A stretch of DNA of 64,000 bases, taken from NCBI GenBank assembly GCA_946999385.1, contig CAMQCZ010000002.1, positions 1 through 64,000 of the forward strand, written 5' to 3'. A program made the position numbers and the translations under genes. Position 1 is the stretch's first letter, and every line of letters starts with the position of its first letter. Under the pieces are notes generated by a model. The model searched no databases, was not told the DNA's origin, and saw nothing but the letters and a program-made list of their open reading frames with translations. Source of the DNA: an uncultured Lachnoanaerobaculum sp. (GTDB lineage Bacteria > Bacillota > Clostridia > Lachnospirales > Lachnospiraceae). Below, piece by piece: positions 29,506 to 38,075 of this stretch.

Positions 29506-29520
29506 AATATGTACGCAAAA

Positions 29521-29552
29521 AGACCGTAGCTTTAAACTACGGTCTTTTTTTT
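29521..29552 (+). terminator. Terminator after the XRE pseudogene
   Basis: AAGACCGTAG/CTACGGTCTT with an eight-T tail on the plus strand, 15 bases after the stop. Confidence 0.9.
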
Positions 29553-29683
29553 GCCCAAATGTAAACCACTTGGAACTATTATTCAATTTATTCTTTTTAA
29601 CAAATGTTCCCATTTTAATCCCAGTTACAGTTTTTTATCTTCTGCAACCGTTGATTTTACAAGTATTTTTGTTTTTTTGCGAT

Positions 29684-29694
29684 TATTCAAACTC
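29684..29694 (+). repeat. Candidate att site, left end of the island
   Basis: TATTCAAACTC here is repeated at 43566-43576, where it forms the last bases of guaA. The 3' end of guaA is a well-known target of integrative elements. The pair bounds a 13.9-kb stretch containing all the mobile genes. The repeat is short, so the exact core is uncertain. The surrounding interval 29553-29904 holds no gene. Confidence 0.55.
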
Positions 29695-29795
29695 GATAAT
29701 TACCATATCATATTTGTTTCTTTAATTCTATGTTAGTATCTTTTTAGTTTCTGTTTTCGGCTGTTTTTATATCTATTATTTGTGGTTTTAGAGTT

Positions 29796-29828
29796 TTTTA
29801 GTATCAAAACAGTATCAATAGTGATACT
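29796..29828 (+). repeat. Candidate integrase arm-type site, left
   Basis: Contains AGTATCA-AAAC-AGTATCA as a direct heptamer pair, then AGTGATACT as an inverted copy. A 22-base block (29796-29817) recurs identically at 43464-43485, just inside the other end. Paired repeats inside both ends fit accessory (arm) sites of a tyrosine integrase; this role is inferred. Confidence 0.45.
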
Positions 29829-29904
29829 AAACTTGAGCTTACATAAAGTTACTTCATACTTCTTAGAATATAAAATAATTATGTTTTTATATCTTTAAAT
29901 TTGA

Positions 29905-30762
29905 TTATTTCAATGTTCTTTTTGAATTGGTCAGATATACATCATCGGATAACCTGCCCTTATATATCTCATCTGCTAAATATGATAACAATTCTTTTTG
30001 TGCTCTTAATTCAGCAGGAAATACAATTTTGTTTTCTTCATTTGTCTCAAAATTCAGACCTAAATTATTAGCTTCCTGTAGTATATAATCTGTCGTATTT
30101 TTTTCCAAAACCTTTGTATCAAGGATATAAGCAATTTTTTTTCTAGTCCAATTATTGCTAGCACTTACTAATGAATCTAAATCATCAACATGAAAACAAT
30201 TGTTTTGACAAAAATTTCTAATATCATCATCTGTTGCTTGCCTATAATATTTATTCAAATTAAATATTTGATTTGCCCAGTAGTATGACTTGAAATATAA
30301 AGTTCCATTCTCATAATATGCATCTATGTTATCAGTAATAACCACTCCTGGCTTTTTGGTGGATATAAATGTATCATCACTCCAAAATAAAGTAATCCTT
30401 CCGCCTAACAATAATTGTCTTTTCTGCGTTCTTTGAAAAACTATTTTTTCATCTTCTCCATCATCACCCAATGTTAAAAATATAGCTCGAATATTAAGTT
30501 CGTTTTCATCATTTGCAACTAATTTTTCAACTCCTAAAGGATTATTTATTGCTTCTTGTATTTCGTCAGATAGATCAAATTTTTCAATTTTCAAACTTTC
30601 ATCTTCATCAGGCTTATAAGAACCATCAAAGTTAATAGAGTTTGATTTATATCTTTCAGTATCTATGTTTAGAATTGACTCAACTCCAATCATAGTATCA
30701 TTGGTTGTTTCTATAATTTTTACAGATGTTTTGTCATTATCTAATGTAAATATATTACTCAC
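29905..30762 (-). CDS. kwaB: Kiwa defence protein KwaB (DUF4868)
   Basis: Second component of Kiwa, a phage-defence complex in which membrane KwaA senses infection and KwaB binds DNA to block phage replication. The DUF4868 hallmarks are PGVVITDNIDAYYENGTLYF, the central helical region with LDSLVSASNNWTRKKIAYIL, and a C-terminal DDVYLTNSKRTLK. The GTG at 30762 is chosen because GGAGG lies six bases upstream and the kwaA stop falls one base before it; this gives 285 residues. It is the last gene of the restriction-modification operon; a separate promoter was not seen. Family call is by motif memory, not alignment. Confidence 0.72.
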   Translation of the reverse strand: MSNIFTLDNDKTSVKIIETTNDTMIGVESILNIDTERYKSNSINFDGSYKPDEDESLKIEKFDLSDEIQEAINNPLGVEKLVANDENELNIRAIFLTLGDDGEDEKIVFQRTQKRQLLLGGRITLFWSDDTFISTKKPGVVITDNIDAYYENGTLYFKSYYWANQIFNLNKYYRQATDDDIRNFCQNNCFHVDDLDSLVSASNNWTRKKIAYILDTKVLEKNTTDYILQEANNLGLNFETNEENKIVFPAELRAQKELLSYLADEIYKGRLSDDVYLTNSKRTLK

Positions 30763-30763
30763 C

Positions 30764-31282
30764 TTAAACCTCCATAGCATAATATTCAAATAATCTTATA
30801 ACTCTACTTAAAGAGCATCTATTTCTTAATTCTTTTCTAGTAATTAAAGTCATATCAACTCCCTGTTCTGTTTCTATTGAATAAATTTTATATCCTATTA
30901 TCTTTAATATCGGATTATTAACAGTCTTTCGGCTCAAAATCAACAGCAAAACACCAATTAACACTAGTATCCAATTACCAAGAGTAAAACTATTTCCAAA
31001 ATAACTTTCAACAAATGGTACAAAATAGGTAATGTATATAGCTAATATCCAACTTTCTTTATCTTGGCTTACATTTGAAATGTTAATTTTTTTAGAAACC
31101 ATCTGTTTTTTTGCAACACTTAGTATAATAAACTGCGCAATTACCAGTGCCATTGATATTATAATTGCCATTATCCCTAGTATTATATTTTTCTCTATCA
31201 AAATTTTACTTATACCAATAGCCAAAATAAAAGGTATCAAAACAGAACTATTAAAAACAATATGTATAGGCTTATTAAACAT
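30764..31282 (-). CDS. kwaA: Kiwa defence membrane protein KwaA
   Basis: Small inner-membrane protein of 172 residues with four predicted membrane helices: about 10-28, 33-55, 78-97 and 100-115. A cytosolic tail of about 50 residues follows (GYKIYSIETEQGVDMTLITR). Size, topology and the position directly before a DUF4868 gene match KwaA. GAGGTG stands five bases before the ATG. It begins 50 bases after the restriction endonuclease. On its own the sequence would only be called a membrane protein; the assignment depends on the neighbour. Confidence 0.68.
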   Translation of the reverse strand: MFNKPIHIVFNSSVLIPFILAIGISKILIEKNIILGIMAIIISMALVIAQFIILSVAKKQMVSKKINISNVSQDKESWILAIYITYFVPFVESYFGNSFTLGNWILVLIGVLLLILSRKTVNNPILKIIGYKIYSIETEQGVDMTLITRKELRNRCSLSRVIRLFEYYAMEV

Positions 31283-31332
31283 GCTACACCTCTACTTACT
31301 TCCACTAAAACTATATTTGCATCTAATATATT

Positions 31333-32793
31333 TTAACTGCTCGCTGCAAACTTTGACATTGTCATATTTGATATGAATTTACTTACATCTTCGCCTAAAT
31401 GTTCGACTATAATATTATCAAAATCCGCATAATCAATACCCCTAACATCATGAAAAATATGATTGTAAAGATACTCTGAAAAAGTGCTTGCTAAAATAAT
31501 TACAATTTGAGACCCTTTAATATCACGCTTCGCTGCAGGAACATATCTCGGCGTAACGACGATAGTATATTCGCCGCCGATTTCTTCTCGGTGTTCTCTC
31601 AATCTTCCAACATTAATACCAATTAGTTTGTTTGCAGTAGACTTTGACTCAACCGCAAATTTCTTTTTCTTTGTAAGATAAAGACATTCAATATCCGTAT
31701 GCCCAGCTCCACCAATACGCTTGGCATCAACATTGTAAAACATATCAAAGCCTTCCGCTAGCACTTCTTCAAATAGATATGCAGTATCGTTATCAGGATT
31801 ATTTGAATATGTTTCAATGAGTTTTGGCAATTCAAGCAGCGAGGAAAGCTCGTCGCTTTCGCCTATCTCATCCATTAAAACAGACGGATAAAAGTTATAT
31901 ATTTCTTTTACAACATCCGTTTTCATTCTTTCCGGGTCGTCAAGCTTTAACGGCTCCTGTGTGAATGAATATGACGATAACAATTTTTCTACATACTTAA
32001 TTACAGAGTTGTTAAGGGTTACATAACCATTTCTTGCAGTACGCCCCGTAGGTGCGCTGTTACTTCCCGTTCTTGTCGGGTGGAATAGCTTACATATCGG
32101 TTCGCCTTTTTCAGCATTCAATATTCCTACCGTGGAAAGCAATTTACAAGTATAATACTCCCATTCGTAAACAGCATTGACATAAGTATGCTCGTCCGAT
32201 TTATAAGTAGCCTTGATTTCATCTACCGATTTATTTCGTAGCTCTAAAATCTTTTCAACAAGCGTTTCATATACGGTTTCATCAACTGAAGTAACGAAAG
32301 CAAGTATTTGAGCATACTCGTAATTATAAAGTTTACCATCTAAACGCTCATCTAAAAGAAGTTTAAAAATCAATCTGAATGGGTAAAGCTGAAATTCTTT
32401 ATCAGTTCCGCTCGCGGGGTGTTGAAACTGGATTGCATAGAGCATTGTAGCGAAAATCCTTACAAGCTTATCTTCGTCGTTGATGTATTTTAAAAACAAG
32501 TTACCTAACGGACTGAACATAAATCTCTTTTTATCCGCATCGTCTTCGTAACCGAACATATAATACTCAAGCGTATTGATTCTGTGATTGATAGAGTCCA
32601 GCGGTTTATCCTTTGGATTCCTCGTCTTATACATATCCAATGCGGCAAGTCTTTCTTGCATACGCTCTCTTTCTATATTGGATATATCTGCTTTACAACT
32701 ATTTTTCACATCGAGAGCAACCGCCTTAATAAGTTCGTAGCTCGATGTATGTTTATATAATATCCACTTATTTCTTTCAACAGTAACTGGCAT
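31333..32793 (-). CDS. Type II restriction endonuclease (PD-(D/E)XK type)
   Basis: Predicted nuclease of 486 residues that cleaves unmodified DNA. The candidate catalytic core is near residue 370: GAGHTDIECLYLTKKKKFAVESKST, an Asp followed by Glu-x-Lys on the next strand, as in the PD-(D/E)XK fold. The N-terminal 300 residues are helical and would hold target recognition. It follows two paralogous cytosine-C5 methyltransferases by 10 bases. Two C5 methylases usually mean an asymmetric (type IIS) target with a cytosine on each strand; that is inferred. The specific family and site could not be named. Confidence 0.75.
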   Translation of the reverse strand: MPVTVERNKWILYKHTSSYELIKAVALDVKNSCKADISNIERERMQERLAALDMYKTRNPKDKPLDSINHRINTLEYYMFGYEDDADKKRFMFSPLGNLFLKYINDEDKLVRIFATMLYAIQFQHPASGTDKEFQLYPFRLIFKLLLDERLDGKLYNYEYAQILAFVTSVDETVYETLVEKILELRNKSVDEIKATYKSDEHTYVNAVYEWEYYTCKLLSTVGILNAEKGEPICKLFHPTRTGSNSAPTGRTARNGYVTLNNSVIKYVEKLLSSYSFTQEPLKLDDPERMKTDVVKEIYNFYPSVLMDEIGESDELSSLLELPKLIETYSNNPDNDTAYLFEEVLAEGFDMFYNVDAKRIGGAGHTDIECLYLTKKKKFAVESKSTANKLIGINVGRLREHREEIGGEYTIVVTPRYVPAAKRDIKGSQIVIILASTFSEYLYNHIFHDVRGIDYADFDNIIVEHLGEDVSKFISNMTMSKFAASS

Positions 32794-32803
32794 ACCGTTA
32801 CAC

Positions 32804-33871
32804 CTACTCTCCTATTTTTTCAATTACTTTCATCATAAGTTTTGGCGGGATTGACTCGCCAATAACAGTTCTGATAAACGTATCCGTCGAACCTTTTGGA
32901 AAATCAACATCGTTAGGAATCGACGATACGATAAAGGTTTCTAATAGAGTAAGAACTCTCGCATCTGAGTATGTACCGTCGGGTAAAAGTCTTCCTGGGT
33001 GAACGTTATTGTGAGAACTCATACTTCCGCTAAAAGTTGTTCGTGTCGGACAAGGCTGATCCCAAACCATTCGCTTAAATGTATTGTGGAAGCCTTTAAT
33101 TCTTGTTCCGTCTTCCTTTTTGGGATAATAAACATCGTTTGCAATAGCACTTTTACCTGTCGGCGTGTGTTTCAATGCTAAAATAGCTCTATCGTTGTGC
33201 TTTTTAGCGAAGTGCCACGGTATATCTGAAGTTTCGCCCGACTCTAACGAAGGTAAATCTCCAATGGCATCACGAAGCGAGATTTCCGCTTCCATAGCAG
33301 GCCAAGACCATTTTTTGCCAGGTTTATACATTTTGATTATCGCCCTCGGTCTTGATTGACAGATACCATAATCTTTTGCATTTAACACTCTTGCTTCGAT
33401 TATATACTTGTCGGCATACTTTTTATTTAGGATTTCTTCCAGTTTAAAATAGTCATTATCATAAGGAAAGAACATTTCCAAAAATGTTGGAACATTTTCA
33501 ATAAGAACATAGTCGAAATCACAGCGGTCGATAATATTTAAGGCAGAAAGAATTAAGTAATTGCGTTTATCTTTCTCATAGTGGACTTGCTTTTTATTTT
33601 TTCCTAACGTGCTTAATCCCTGACAAGGTGGGGTGGCTATTAACATTTTAGCACCGCTCTTTTGGGCTGCTTCAACCATATAGTCTTGCGTTTCATCTAG
33701 TGTAATATCACCGCAGTACATATCCGTTTTGGAATAAAAATGAGAATAACATTCTGCACGCTTAGGTAAAAGTTCGTTTGCTGCTACAACATCAACATTT
33801 GTATTTTTTAATAGTAATTCTCCTATACCCGCGCTTGAAAACACAGAAATCGCTTTAATTTTGTTCATCAT
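32804..33871 (-). CDS. DNA cytosine-C5 methyltransferase, second copy
   Basis: Transfers methyl groups from SAM to cytosine, protecting self DNA from the linked endonuclease. The 355 residues carry the C5 motifs in order: motif I FSSAGIGELLLK (a variant of FxGxG), motif IV ATPPCQGLS with the catalytic Cys, motif VI IENVP, motif VIII SRPRAI (QSRPR), and motifs IX-X near the C-terminus (GESIPPKLM). The target-recognition part is around NNVHPGRLLPDG. It is clearly paralogous to the upstream methylase, with which it overlaps by 17 bases. The two differ in the region between motifs VIII and IX, as expected if they read opposite strands. Confidence 0.92.
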   Translation of the reverse strand: MMNKIKAISVFSSAGIGELLLKNTNVDVVAANELLPKRAECYSHFYSKTDMYCGDITLDETQDYMVEAAQKSGAKMLIATPPCQGLSTLGKNKKQVHYEKDKRNYLILSALNIIDRCDFDYVLIENVPTFLEMFFPYDNDYFKLEEILNKKYADKYIIEARVLNAKDYGICQSRPRAIIKMYKPGKKWSWPAMEAEISLRDAIGDLPSLESGETSDIPWHFAKKHNDRAILALKHTPTGKSAIANDVYYPKKEDGTRIKGFHNTFKRMVWDQPCPTRTTFSGSMSSHNNVHPGRLLPDGTYSDARVLTLLETFIVSSIPNDVDFPKGSTDTFIRTVIGESIPPKLMMKVIEKIGE

Positions 33872-34931
33872 AAATACCTCCTACTATCTCTTTTAGCATT
33901 AATGGTGGAATAGATTCTCCGATACATTGTCTTATGAGTAATTCAGGCGTATCGTCTGGTATGTTCCAATCAGCAGGAAGCGAATTTAATAACATAAGTT
34001 CTAACGGTGTTAAAACCCTAGCATCCGAATATGTGCCGTCAGGCATTAGTCTGCCTGGATGGACATTTCTTTGAGAAGCTATACAATCGTTTCTAATTGT
34101 AATTGTTGGAGAAGGGGCATCCCATCTGATTCTACGATATGAAGACTCGTAACCTTTAATCCTTGTGCCATCTTTCCTTTGAGGATAATAAACGGGATTT
34201 GAAAACGCTGATTCCCCTGTCGGCGTATGTTTCATCCATAATATATTTTCTTTGGTATGTTTTCGAGCAAAATGCCACTTTATATTTGATTTTTCGCCTG
34301 CTTCCAAAGAAGGCAAATTCCCTATGGCTTGTTCTACCGTTACTTTTTCCCTTTTAGCAGGCCAATTCCATACCGTATTAGGCTTGTGCATTTTAATTAT
34401 CGCTCTTAATCTTGTTTGGGGTACGCCATAGTCAGAAGAGTCAATTACAGCGCTGTCGATAATATATTCGCTTCCAAATTCATATTCCAATATTTCCAGT
34501 ACTGTTCTATATTCAGAATCATAAATAAGTTTCAACTTTAATAAAGCGGGAACATTTTCAATTAATACGTACTCAGGAGCCATTAATTTTATAGCTTTAA
34601 CAACATAAGTAATCAAGTAATTGCGTTTATCAGATTCCATTGTTTCCTGACAACGATTTTTACCCGCTACGCTCATTCCTTGACATGGCGGGGAAGCTAA
34701 CATAAAGTCTACTTTGTTAGGGCAAAAAGAAATTATTCGGTTGAATATCTTTTCGTTTGTAATATCACCGCAAACTACCTTTGTTTCGGGGCTTATAGAA
34801 CTATATAGATTAGCTCTTTTTTCTAACAACTCGTTAGCAACGACAATATCTATACCTACATCTTTAAAATAAGTTTCACCAATTCCTGCACTTGCAAAAA
34901 GCGAAATACCTTTTAATCTTTTTTTTGTCAT
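33855..34931 (-). CDS. DNA cytosine-C5 methyltransferase, first copy
   Basis: A C5 methylase of 358 residues. Motif I is FASAGIGETYFK, motif IV is ASPPCQGMS with the nucleophilic Cys, motif VI IENVP and motif VIII QTRLRAI; the end is IGESIPPLML. Long blocks such as HTPTGESAF and RNVHPGRLMPDGTYSDARVL are shared with the second methylase, so the pair arose by duplication. It overlaps the controller gene by four bases. GC content here is well above that of the flanking chromosome, a sign of acquisition. Confidence 0.92.
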   Translation of the reverse strand: MTKKRLKGISLFASAGIGETYFKDVGIDIVVANELLEKRANLYSSISPETKVVCGDITNEKIFNRIISFCPNKVDFMLASPPCQGMSVAGKNRCQETMESDKRNYLITYVVKAIKLMAPEYVLIENVPALLKLKLIYDSEYRTVLEILEYEFGSEYIIDSAVIDSSDYGVPQTRLRAIIKMHKPNTVWNWPAKREKVTVEQAIGNLPSLEAGEKSNIKWHFARKHTKENILWMKHTPTGESAFSNPVYYPQRKDGTRIKGYESSYRRIRWDAPSPTITIRNDCIASQRNVHPGRLMPDGTYSDARVLTPLELMLLNSLPADWNIPDDTPELLIRQCIGESIPPLMLKEIVGGIYDEQN

Positions 34932-35125
34932 AATATCACATCCATTATCTCGCCAATGTTACATTTCAAAGCAAGACATATTTTAATCATTACAACCATA
35001 GAAACGGGTTCGTTATTAATTAATTTCGACATTGTTGTAGAACCGATACCCGTAACATCTTTTAAGTCTTTCTTTTTCATTTTCAAATCTATTAACTTTT
35101 TCCATAACTTGTCGTACGAAACCAA
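34928..35125 (-). CDS. XRE-type controller (C) protein of the R-M operon
   Basis: A 65-residue single-domain helix-turn-helix protein (KKDLKDVTGIGSTTMSKLINNE). It starts at TTG with GAGGTG six bases upstream. First gene of the operon and overlapping the first methylase, it has the size and place of C proteins, which time the expression of methylase before nuclease by binding their own promoter. A perfect palindrome at the start point of that promoter is the likely operator. Confidence 0.8.
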   Translation of the reverse strand: MVSYDKLWKKLIDLKMKKKDLKDVTGIGSTTMSKLINNEPVSMVVMIKICLALKCNIGEIMDVIL

Positions 35126-35183
35126 TTATAACACCTCTCGCTACTAATCACATCATAATTACGCCGATATTCCGTTCTTCAAC

Positions 35184-35234
35184 ACCGATATATCGGTATT
35201 TTTTATTATACTCTCATACAACTCCATTTGTCAA
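35184..35234 (-). promoter_or_regulatory. Promoter and operator of the R-M/Kiwa operon
   Basis: On the minus strand TTGACA (35234-35229) and TATAAT (35210-35205) have an 18-base spacer. Immediately downstream lies the perfect 14-bp palindrome ACCGATATATCGGT (35184-35197), and a second partial copy CCGATATTCCG sits about 15 bases further at 35164-35174. This is the layout of a C-box autoregulatory operator; binding by the 65-residue C protein is inferred. Confidence 0.7.
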
Positions 35235-35313
35235 TCTATAATGCCTTTTTAGTATTTCCTAGATATACTTTTTTAAAATGCTCAGTACAACTATAAAACT
35301 GTGCAAAATATCA

Positions 35314-36774
35314 TTATTGCTCAATTTCTGTAGTTCTTTTCTTCTTTACTTTATATGAGTCATTATCATTGACTTGTTGCCTCCTAATTGCACCAATAAC
35401 TGATTCCTTTTTCTCATTCTTTTTATCCCTATCAAGATAGCTATCCATATTAACCTTTAAATGCTTCAATCCATCATACTGTGCTGCTAATGAATTATGT
35501 TTCTTCGCAATTTCCTCTTGTTTAGCCTGCAATTCTTTTGAATGCTCATTTAATTTTCTAAAAAGATTTTTACCTGATTTTGTCTTCAACTCTCCCAATA
35601 CCATATGTCTCAAGTGTGGGAATTGCTTAAGAAAAATATCTATTTCCTCATAAGCTTTCTGATAGGCTTCCACATCTTTTCGGTTCATCATCATATAAAT
35701 TCTGTCATTTGGATTTTTACGATAACCTTCGTAATGTTCTCTCTTACTAATACAAATTTGAATATGTTTAACGACTTCCTTTATCCTCTTTTGCTCCAAT
35801 GACAGCTTATCAAATTCTCGTTTCAACTCGTTCTTTTCAATGGAGATCCGGCTGATACCACGCTCTAATTCTTCAATTGAATTAAAACCGTTATTCCTGA
35901 TTTCAACAAGCGTAGACGCTGCTGTTTTAAGATTATGTTTTGTTACCCAATGTTCATAGCCTTTGCTTGACTTTACTTTTTGACTATTTTTAATATCAAT
36001 GATATTTCCAAGTTCTTTATCTTTATTCAGGATTCTATCCTTAATTCTTTCTTCAGTGTAGTTAGCTCCAATGGTCTTTACTCTGGTAAATCTCTGCTGA
36101 TTTTTACTTCTAAAAGCTATATGCTTCCCATATTTTATTTCATAGCCATAGCTTTCCATCTTAGATAAAAATCCCTGCCAGTTGATTGACTGCTTTATAG
36201 TTCTATCAATATCAAATTGAAGTCTTGACTTATAGCTACTGCCTTTTTTATCCTCATTCCAGTCATACCAATTCACAAATTTTCTTCGCTTAATTTCATT
36301 GATTTCTCTTTGTGTTTCTTGGTCGATGACAGATAAATTATGCTCCCTGCAAAGTCTATCGCTTTGATTTCTGATTTTCATATAGGAACCGTAATAGGAA
36401 TGATATATCTTACCTTCTTTGACATCAATGGAATTAAAAATAATGTGATTTTGGATATGGTCTTTGTCGATATGCGTTGCTAATACATACTCATATTTTC
36501 CCTCTAAAATCTTTTCGCAAAGTTCAATTCCTACCTGATGTGCTTCCTCAAAACTCACTTCCTCCAAAACAAAAGATTGAATTAAATGATGTGCCAACGT
36601 CTTTGTTCTTGAGCCAAATTGTTTCTTGGTAAGTTCAAACTCTTTATGAGCATTTTCTCTGCTGCATAGATGCGTTGTAACATAGATTTCATCATCTGTC
36701 TTATCTCCGTTACAGATATATTCTATTGCCTTTTTCAGTGTGGTTTTGATTGGATGTATCTTTGTAACTGCCAT
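35314..36774 (-). CDS. MobP-type relaxase
   Basis: Nicks oriT and leads transfer of the mobilizable element using conjugation machinery from a helper. The 486 residues have an N-terminal relaxase domain (1-230), including the metal-binding histidines in ATHIDKDHIQNHIIFNS and a candidate Tyr in the N-terminal 20 residues. Residues 280-450 are charged coiled coil. It overlaps mobC by one base. No type IV secretion gene is present, so the element is mobilizable, not self-transmissible. An ordinary length for this family in Firmicutes. Confidence 0.9.
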   Translation of the reverse strand: MAVTKIHPIKTTLKKAIEYICNGDKTDDEIYVTTHLCSRENAHKEFELTKKQFGSRTKTLAHHLIQSFVLEEVSFEEAHQVGIELCEKILEGKYEYVLATHIDKDHIQNHIIFNSIDVKEGKIYHSYYGSYMKIRNQSDRLCREHNLSVIDQETQREINEIKRRKFVNWYDWNEDKKGSSYKSRLQFDIDRTIKQSINWQGFLSKMESYGYEIKYGKHIAFRSKNQQRFTRVKTIGANYTEERIKDRILNKDKELGNIIDIKNSQKVKSSKGYEHWVTKHNLKTAASTLVEIRNNGFNSIEELERGISRISIEKNELKREFDKLSLEQKRIKEVVKHIQICISKREHYEGYRKNPNDRIYMMMNRKDVEAYQKAYEEIDIFLKQFPHLRHMVLGELKTKSGKNLFRKLNEHSKELQAKQEEIAKKHNSLAAQYDGLKHLKVNMDSYLDRDKKNEKKESVIGAIRRQQVNDNDSYKVKKKRTTEIEQ

Positions 36775-37151
36775 TATCCGATCACCTCATTGATGATATA
36801 GTCGGAAACCTTTTCTCTAAATTCCGATAGAAAAAGTAGTTCCCCCTGCAATGCTTTCTTGATACTTTCAATATCATCTTTGTAAATAACTCCTGTGCTG
36901 TTTACCACCTTTGCAATTTGATTCAGGTTTGCTGAGTTACGACTTACAAGAGAAGATAATTCCCTCAGTTCTTTTCTAAAGGCTCCGGAAATATCTATGA
37001 TAATTCTGTTCTTAAAAATACTATCCCTATAAAATTCTCTTTTACTCTTGAAACCGGTCAATGCAAATCGTCTATTAAGTTCCTCCATATCTTCTTCGTT
37101 TACCATAAAATGGACGGTACAATTATTTTTACGATTAACGGTCTTTGTCAT
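36774..37151 (-). CDS. mobC: Relaxosome accessory protein MobC
   Basis: A 125-residue DNA-binding accessory protein that helps the relaxase open oriT. The N-terminal ribbon-helix-helix is visible (CTVHFMVNEEDMEELNRRF), then the helical MobC domain with RELRELSSLVSRNSANLNQIAKVVNSTG, a segment typical of the family. Start and stop overlap or abut the relaxase gene. The candidate oriT lies just upstream, the usual order oriT-mobC-mobA. Confidence 0.9.
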   Translation of the reverse strand: MTKTVNRKNNCTVHFMVNEEDMEELNRRFALTGFKSKREFYRDSIFKNRIIIDISGAFRKELRELSSLVSRNSANLNQIAKVVNSTGVIYKDDIESIKKALQGELLFLSEFREKVSDYIINEVIG

Positions 37152-37180
37152 TTTCCATCACTCCTTTCATCTTCGGGGTC

Positions 37181-37255
37181 TTAGGGTTCTCCCTAAAATT
37201 GATTAAGCTGAATTTGTAGCTTACAAGCTTACTTTTTGGACTGTGGTCAAAAAGT
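37181..37255 (-). other. Candidate origin of transfer (oriT)
   Basis: Just upstream of mobC are two inverted repeats: TTAGGG-TTCT-CCCTAA (37181-37196) and ACTTTTTG/CAAAAAGT (37231-37255) around a nine-base loop. Hairpins next to mobC are where nic sites of MobP relaxases normally lie. The nick position is not identified. Confidence 0.5.
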
Positions 37256-37409
37256 ATATGCTTGCTATCTCACTCTATATGCTGCTTATACTAAAAATAT
37301 ACTTATCCTTTTATAACTATCACAGAAAATTCATATGAATCGCCACAAGCAATTTGGCTAAGAATTTCTGCATTTTTTCTTTTCTACAAAAGTTTAAAAG
37401 TTTTCGCTA

Positions 37410-37457
37410 CCACTACCCCGCTACCTTTTATGCCTGGTAGCAAAGTAGCGGTAGTGG
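37410..37457. repeat. Strong hairpin rich in GCTACC/GGTAGC
   Basis: CCACTACC...GCTAC pairs with GTAGCGGTAGTGG around a loop that itself holds CTACC/GGTAG. A T run follows on the plus strand. It stands 15 bases beyond the 3' end of the gene at 37473-38075, so it may be a terminator or part of the transfer/replication origin region. The rest of 37256-37409 shows nothing recognisable. Confidence 0.55.
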
Positions 37458-37472
37458 ACTTTTTTAAAACTC

Positions 37473-38075
37473 TTAAAACGGAATTTCGATATCTTTTACT
37501 TCCACAAAATCTGCTGTTGCATTTCTCTTATAGAACTTCTTGCTTACTCTAACGATTCCGTCAATCCTTACTTTCTTACTTTTTACATTAGGCTCTAAAA
37601 TCCATTTATCAGCCATCTCATTTGCCATCAGCTCTGAAAATACTTTTTCATCTGTTTCAGGATACTTGCTTGTAAATTCTGCGGAACATAATAAATTAGG
37701 AGTATCAGACTTCGTTATCTTCCATTCCATAAAGTCTAAGAAATTTTGCACATGTCTGTTTTCGCTCTTGTGTGTTTGAATGACATAGTCCAAATCGCCC
37801 CTTAATTCCTTCGGCAAATAGAAATCATGCAGCTTATTTTTATAAAGATATACCGCTTCTGCAATAGCTCCTTCAAAATCATTTTTCAGCATTTCTGCAT
37901 GTTCTTTTCTTGTGATAGTTTCCAATACAGGAAATTCTTTACAAAAACAGGGATTCACTAACACAGTTATGAGATTGGTTGTTGTATTTTTGACTTGTCC
38001 CTTATCTGTGATTTCAAGTTCCCGATCTACATAATCGCTTAGCTCCAAATCATCGAATTTAAGCCAATTATTCAA
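37473..38075 (-). CDS. Hypothetical protein of the mobilizable element
   Basis: I do not recognise this 200-residue protein. The start is a TTG with AAAGGAGG eight bases upstream. It is soluble and mixed alpha/beta, with no signal peptide. It overlaps the readthrough end of the primase pseudogene by eight bases, so it belongs to the replication/mobilization module, between primase and oriT. The charged C-terminal third (KSKKVRIDGIVRVSKKFYKR) could bind nucleic acid. An accessory replication role is a guess from position. Confidence 0.6.
   Translation of the reverse strand: MNNWLKFDDLELSDYVDRELEITDKGQVKNTTTNLITVLVNPCFCKEFPVLETITRKEHAEMLKNDFEGAIAEAVYLYKNKLHDFYLPKELRGDLDYVIQTHKSENRHVQNFLDFMEWKITKSDTPNLLCSAEFTSKYPETDEKVFSELMANEMADKWILEPNVKSKKVRIDGIVRVSKKFYKRNATADFVEVKDIEIPF

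Noticed and set aside
31032..31376. Plus-strand open frame across the kwaA region
   Set aside because: It overlaps a well-supported minus-strand gene, has no ribosome site, and its low-complexity translation is typical of a shadow frame.
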